A stretch of DNA of 58,795 nt from an uncultured Aquimarina sp. (GTDB lineage Bacteria > Bacteroidota > Bacteroidia > Flavobacteriales > Flavobacteriaceae), in NCBI GenBank assembly GCA_947493495.1, contig CANLRN010000020.1:1-58795 (forward strand), given 5' to 3'. A program made the translations under genes and the position numbers. Every line of letters starts with the position of its first letter. The stretch's first letter is position 1. Shown here in pieces: positions 55,819-58,795 of the stretch. Below the pieces are notes generated by a model that saw nothing but the letters and a program-made list of their open reading frames with translations, made no database searches and was not told the DNA's origin.

Positions 55819-57048
55819 TTACGACGATTTTTTTGTTATAAAAACGGAATTGGCTTTTTGGAAATCAGTAACCTTATGTTTGCCAATTTTTTTAAACGCA
55901 GCTACATACATTTCGGTAATTCTACGCATAGGATACGCCGTAGCAGCTTTATAGTTCGCTTTTCCTAACTCAATCCGATATAAAGGGTAGCGTACAATTT
56001 TTTCGATCGCATCTGCAAGACTATCGCTACTTTTAGGATTAAAGAATTCTCCTTGATACCCTTCGTCTTTAATGAGCATACTCAAGTCTCCTATATCAGG
56101 CATTACCACTGCTTTTCCGTAACTGCCAGCTTGATGCAAAACTCCAGAGCTACCGGTAGTAGCGGTGTAAGGAAATACTACCATAGCGCTTTCTCCAAAG
56201 ATTGTTGGCACTTCTTCTTCTGCTACATAACCCGTAAAAGTTACCTGAGGAACATGTGCGTACTTTTCTTTTATAGATTTTAGATATCCAGGGACATTAG
56301 GGTTATCAGTTCCAGCAATTACAATTTCTATATCTGCATCAGTTCGTGATCGTACTTTCTCAACAGCTTCAATGAGTATTTCTACTTTTTTATAGGTTCC
56401 AAATTTTCCAAAGGTCATTACCTTAAGTGGTCCTTTAGGGATGTTATACATTGGTTTTTCTGGTATTTCGAATGTGCCGTGCGGAATTAGAATAACATTA
56501 TCAGCATTGTATTTTTTTTCGAGGATATCAACATATTTATTGATCGTTACTGCTACTATATCAGCTTGTAATATCAGTTTAGTAAGAGATGTTCCTATAA
56601 AATTATATACTTTTTTTAAGAACTTATTTTTGGTAAAACCAGCACTTTGTAAATCAACTTGTTCTAAAATATTATGTAATAAAACAATTGTTGGAATTTT
56701 TCTAAGTACACAAAATAGAGGTAATAATAGACCTAATGCCGCAGGAACCTTCTGATCTCCAAACTTCATAAACTGTAGATTAAACAATATCGCATCGGGA
56801 GTAGTTTGTCGTACTGCTTTCATTACAGAAATTACATTCGAATAACTATTGAATCTCCAGCAAGGTTGTACTGTTACTTTACATCCTTGTTCCTCGAAGT
56901 TGATTTCTACTCCTGCAGCATCCATATCAGTTAGTAAGATTAATTCCGAGATCTCTGTTTTTTGTCTAAAGTGTTTTACCAAATGAAAGGCATATTCATT
57001 TAAGGTTACTTTGCTAGGAGGGTAGGCAGTTACAATTGCAAGTTTCAT
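55819..57048 (-). CDS. GT4-type glycosyltransferase
   Basis: GT-B-fold glycosyltransferase of about 409 residues. The start at 57048 (MKLAIVTAYPPSKVTL) is preferred over an ATG at 57075, which would add nine unlike residues. The C-terminal Rossmann domain holds MTFGKFGTYKKVEILIEAVE, DIEIVIAGTDNP, VTFTGYVAEEEVP and the GT4 hallmark TGSSGVLHQAGSYGKAVVMP. A predicted extra hydrophobic stretch at about 95-115 may be peripheral membrane binding. Such enzymes transfer a sugar from a nucleotide donor. It shares its promoter element with the GT2 gene at 48465, so I place it in the same glycan system. Donor and acceptor are unknown. Confidence 0.88.
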   Translation of the reverse strand: MKLAIVTAYPPSKVTLNEYAFHLVKHFRQKTEISELILLTDMDAAGVEINFEEQGCKVTVQPCWRFNSYSNVISVMKAVRQTTPDAILFNLQFMKFGDQKVPAALGLLLPLFCVLRKIPTIVLLHNILEQVDLQSAGFTKNKFLKKVYNFIGTSLTKLILQADIVAVTINKYVDILEKKYNADNVILIPHGTFEIPEKPMYNIPKGPLKVMTFGKFGTYKKVEILIEAVEKVRSRTDADIEIVIAGTDNPNVPGYLKSIKEKYAHVPQVTFTGYVAEEEVPTIFGESAMVVFPYTATTGSSGVLHQAGSYGKAVVMPDIGDLSMLIKDEGYQGEFFNPKSSDSLADAIEKIVRYPLYRIELGKANYKAATAYPMRRITEMYVAAFKKIGKHKVTDFQKANSVFITKKSS

Positions 57049-57144
57049 AGTAGTTTCTTTTGGGTTACAGTACAAATATGGCTTAAAATCAATGGTTTAT
57101 CTGTCAATTTTCGATGAATAGTAATTATCTTTCGGCGAATCGTT
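57049..57144 (-). promoter_or_regulatory. Promoter region of the GT4 gene with the shared 36-bp element
   Basis: 57109-57144 match 27/36 with 49349-49384. On the minus strand the heptamers TCGCCGA and TCATCGA are 21 bp apart, and CATATTTG nearer the gene is a candidate -7 element (TAnnTTTG-like). The element is 61 bp before the start at 57048. Confidence 0.65.
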
Positions 57145-57276
57145 AGAATCTGAAGTTATACCATTTGCCATTTGAATTTATTGGAATAAAATGTTCCTTT
57201 TTGTATCCGCATTTCACAATTTTTGACTTCCGTAGCATGCCTTTAGATTTGTTTTAAGAAATAAAATCGTAACTAA

Positions 57277-58657
57277 TCAGTCTGCAAATTGATATTCAAA
57301 TTTTGCGATTAATGTAAGAGCTTGGATTATGTTCATTCCATTTTTGATAGTTGTATCAATCACAGATCTTATTTTAGCGAAGTTTTCAGCAGCAGTTATA
57401 GTTTTAAACTGTTCTGATATTTTTTGTTTGACCTTTACATTGCGAATAGCCCTTTCTGATGGATTGTTATCAGCAGGTACTTCTTTAATGTATAAGAACA
57501 CAAATAGATTTTGTTGTTCTCTGCGCATTCTTTTATAAAAAGAGTGTAGTTCTTTGTGTTCTTTATCAGGAGGTTGTTCTAATAAATGTTCAAATTCCCT
57601 AATAATAGCGATCTTTTTTCTATTATATTTTCACTGTCAAACTCTTCTTGTTTTTTGAGTGAAATAGCCTGATAGAGTACTTGTTGAAATTTGATACTCC
57701 ATTGTTGATTTAGATATTTTTCATTTAAATAATTTAAACGTCTTAATAAGTGAGGTAAACAAGCTTGATGATGAAGTGCTGGTGTTGTTAATTGTGGTCT
57801 CCATCCATCACTTACCAGTGTGCTTTGAGTAAAACCATTTGGAAATTCTTTTTCTATAGTAGCATTTCCTCTAGTATCTGAATGAGTGATATAGGTAGCC
57901 TTAGTTGTTTGCCAAGTCCATATCCAGTGCTTCTCTCCATCTACTTTAGCTCCTGTTTCATCTGCTCCGATAACTAAATCGTTGGATACTCGTTGTTTTA
58001 TAAGCTGATATACTGGAGTAGTTTTTTCTGCATACCTATTCAATAAACAGTGAATTCCTCCTTCACTAATCGGGATATTAAATACATCGTTAAAGGTTTC
58101 TTTCATTCTAGCAAAAGGAAGGTATTGACGTGAATAAAAATAACCTACAAGAGCTTCTATATTTGAACCATAGCTTATAGCAGTATTGATGTTTTTTGGA
58201 AACTCTCCAGTATTTTTACATCCACAACTACATTGCTTACTAAAACTCCTGTATTCTGTGAAAAATACTTTAATAGGTGGAACATCTACAACTTGACGAA
58301 CATGTTCTTTTTCAGACACTACTGCTGTCAGAGAAGATCCATACTCACGGCAATAATCAGGATGTAACTCTATGATCTGATCTGGGGTGGATGTCATCTC
58401 GAGTGTTTTACCCTTATGACCTAATTGACCTCCTGGCTTTTGCCCGAAGATCTACGCAAACTTTGGTTGGATTTAATCCGATGCTTATCCTGAGATGGGG
58501 GAATCGAACTATTGCTACTATTCTTTGGGTTCTCGTACTTAGAAAGACGTTCTTTTAATTCAGCATTTTCTTTTCGTAATACAGCTAATTCCTTTGTATG
58601 AAAAGAAAGTTCTTTTTTTAATAATGCTAATTCAATGATTACCTCTGAAAAATTCAT
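57277..58657 (-). pseudogene. tnpC: IS66-family transposase tnpC, broken by two frameshifts
   Basis: Three pieces together give an IS66 TnpC: an N-terminal coiled-coil segment (58421-58657; LLKKELSFHTKELAVLRKEN), the central DDE core (57579-58397; GADETGAKVDGEKHWIWTWQ, SDGWRPQL, and the Cys-rich CSCGC block) and the C-terminal piece (57277-57528) with NNPSERAIRNVKVKQKIS. The first break lies at the T run 58438-58441: with one more base the frame runs on as KPGGQLGHKGKTLEM. The second lies at the T run 57614-57619 and reads on as REFEHLLEQPPDKEHKEL. Each needs one extra A in an A run of the coding strand. No tnpA or tnpB is visible. Repaired, the protein is about 460 residues. Confidence 0.85.
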
Positions 58658-58736
58658 AATTGAAAATTACAAAGAAACAACCTAAATTAGGACACAAAAA
58701 CAAAGACTATATGACATGTGGAAATTCTTGCCAAAT

Positions 58737-58795
58737 TGACCCACCTATTCCTATTATATTGACCCAGTAAATCCTATTTAAACTGACCCACCTAT
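58737..58795. mobile_element. Possible IS21-type end at the window edge
   Basis: TGACCCACCTAT occurs at 58737-58748 and again at the last bases 58784-58795, with TGACCCAG at 58760-58767 between them. Several spaced copies of such a motif are typical of IS21-family ends, but no gene is in the window to confirm it. Confidence 0.3.

Noticed and set aside
57269..58669. Exact ends of the IS66 element (GTAA at 57269 and TTAC near 58669)
   Set aside because: The inward sequences match only partly, so terminal repeats could not be fixed.

Overview
The window looks like chromosome of a marine-type, polysaccharide-degrading flavobacterium (Bacteroidota, Flavobacteriaceae-like). The reasons are a SusC/SusD pair, large secreted enzymes ending in 'YPNP' type IX secretion (T9SS) sorting domains, lipoboxes and signal peptides of Bacteroidota style, AT-rich DNA and no Shine-Dalgarno sequences. 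There are no rRNA, tRNA or CRISPR loci.

Region 1 (about 0.5-41 kb) is a large polysaccharide utilisation locus (PUL). Its minus-strand arm encodes an SGNH acetylesterase, a DoxX-like membrane protein, a PhoD-like metallophosphoesterase, a sulfatase, a GH36-like glycosidase, three very large secreted enzymes built from beta-helix or heparinase-like catalytic domains plus DNRLRE/CBM96-like modules, and a SurA/PrsA-like periplasmic foldase. The plus-strand arm encodes a LacI-type regulator, SusC, SusD, a GH2 with the N-x-K-G signature of beta-glucuronidases, a second divergent GH2-like protein, a third beta-helix protein, then fructuronate reductase and mannonate dehydratase. Four near-identical CAAWCGTTTG palindromes sit upstream of the sulfatase operon, two beta-helix genes and susC, and make the locus one LacI-type regulon. 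The enzymes suggest a sulfated, possibly acetylated, D-glucuronate-containing glycan whose released uronate enters the mannonate/KDG route; the polymer itself is not identified. The locus also holds scars: a GH2 remnant abutting an IS982 transposase remnant, and a KDPG aldolase remnant.

Region 2 (about 39.6-48.3 kb) is a planctomycete-type secreted cytochrome cassette: a DUF2231/cytochrome c protein, a Tat-exported beta-propeller, a Tat-exported DUF1501 protein, a 1080-residue PSD1-type protein with two CxxCH motifs, and a divergent ToxR-like transmembrane regulator. Its function is unknown.

Region 3 (about 48.4-57.2 kb) is an envelope-glycan cluster: an ALG5/GtrB-like GT2, a 1039-residue GT-C-like membrane protein, an Ig-like exported protein, a membrane-anchored GH5-like glycosidase and a GT4. 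The GT2 and GT4 genes carry a matching 36-bp element (27/36 identical) at almost the same distance from their starts, so the cluster is probably one regulon. This is my best candidate for an undescribed system. A small element with IS982-like ends and a 34-bp perfect palindrome separates the convergent ends.

Region 4 (57.3-58.8 kb) is a frameshifted IS66 tnpC and, at the very edge, a possible IS21-type end.
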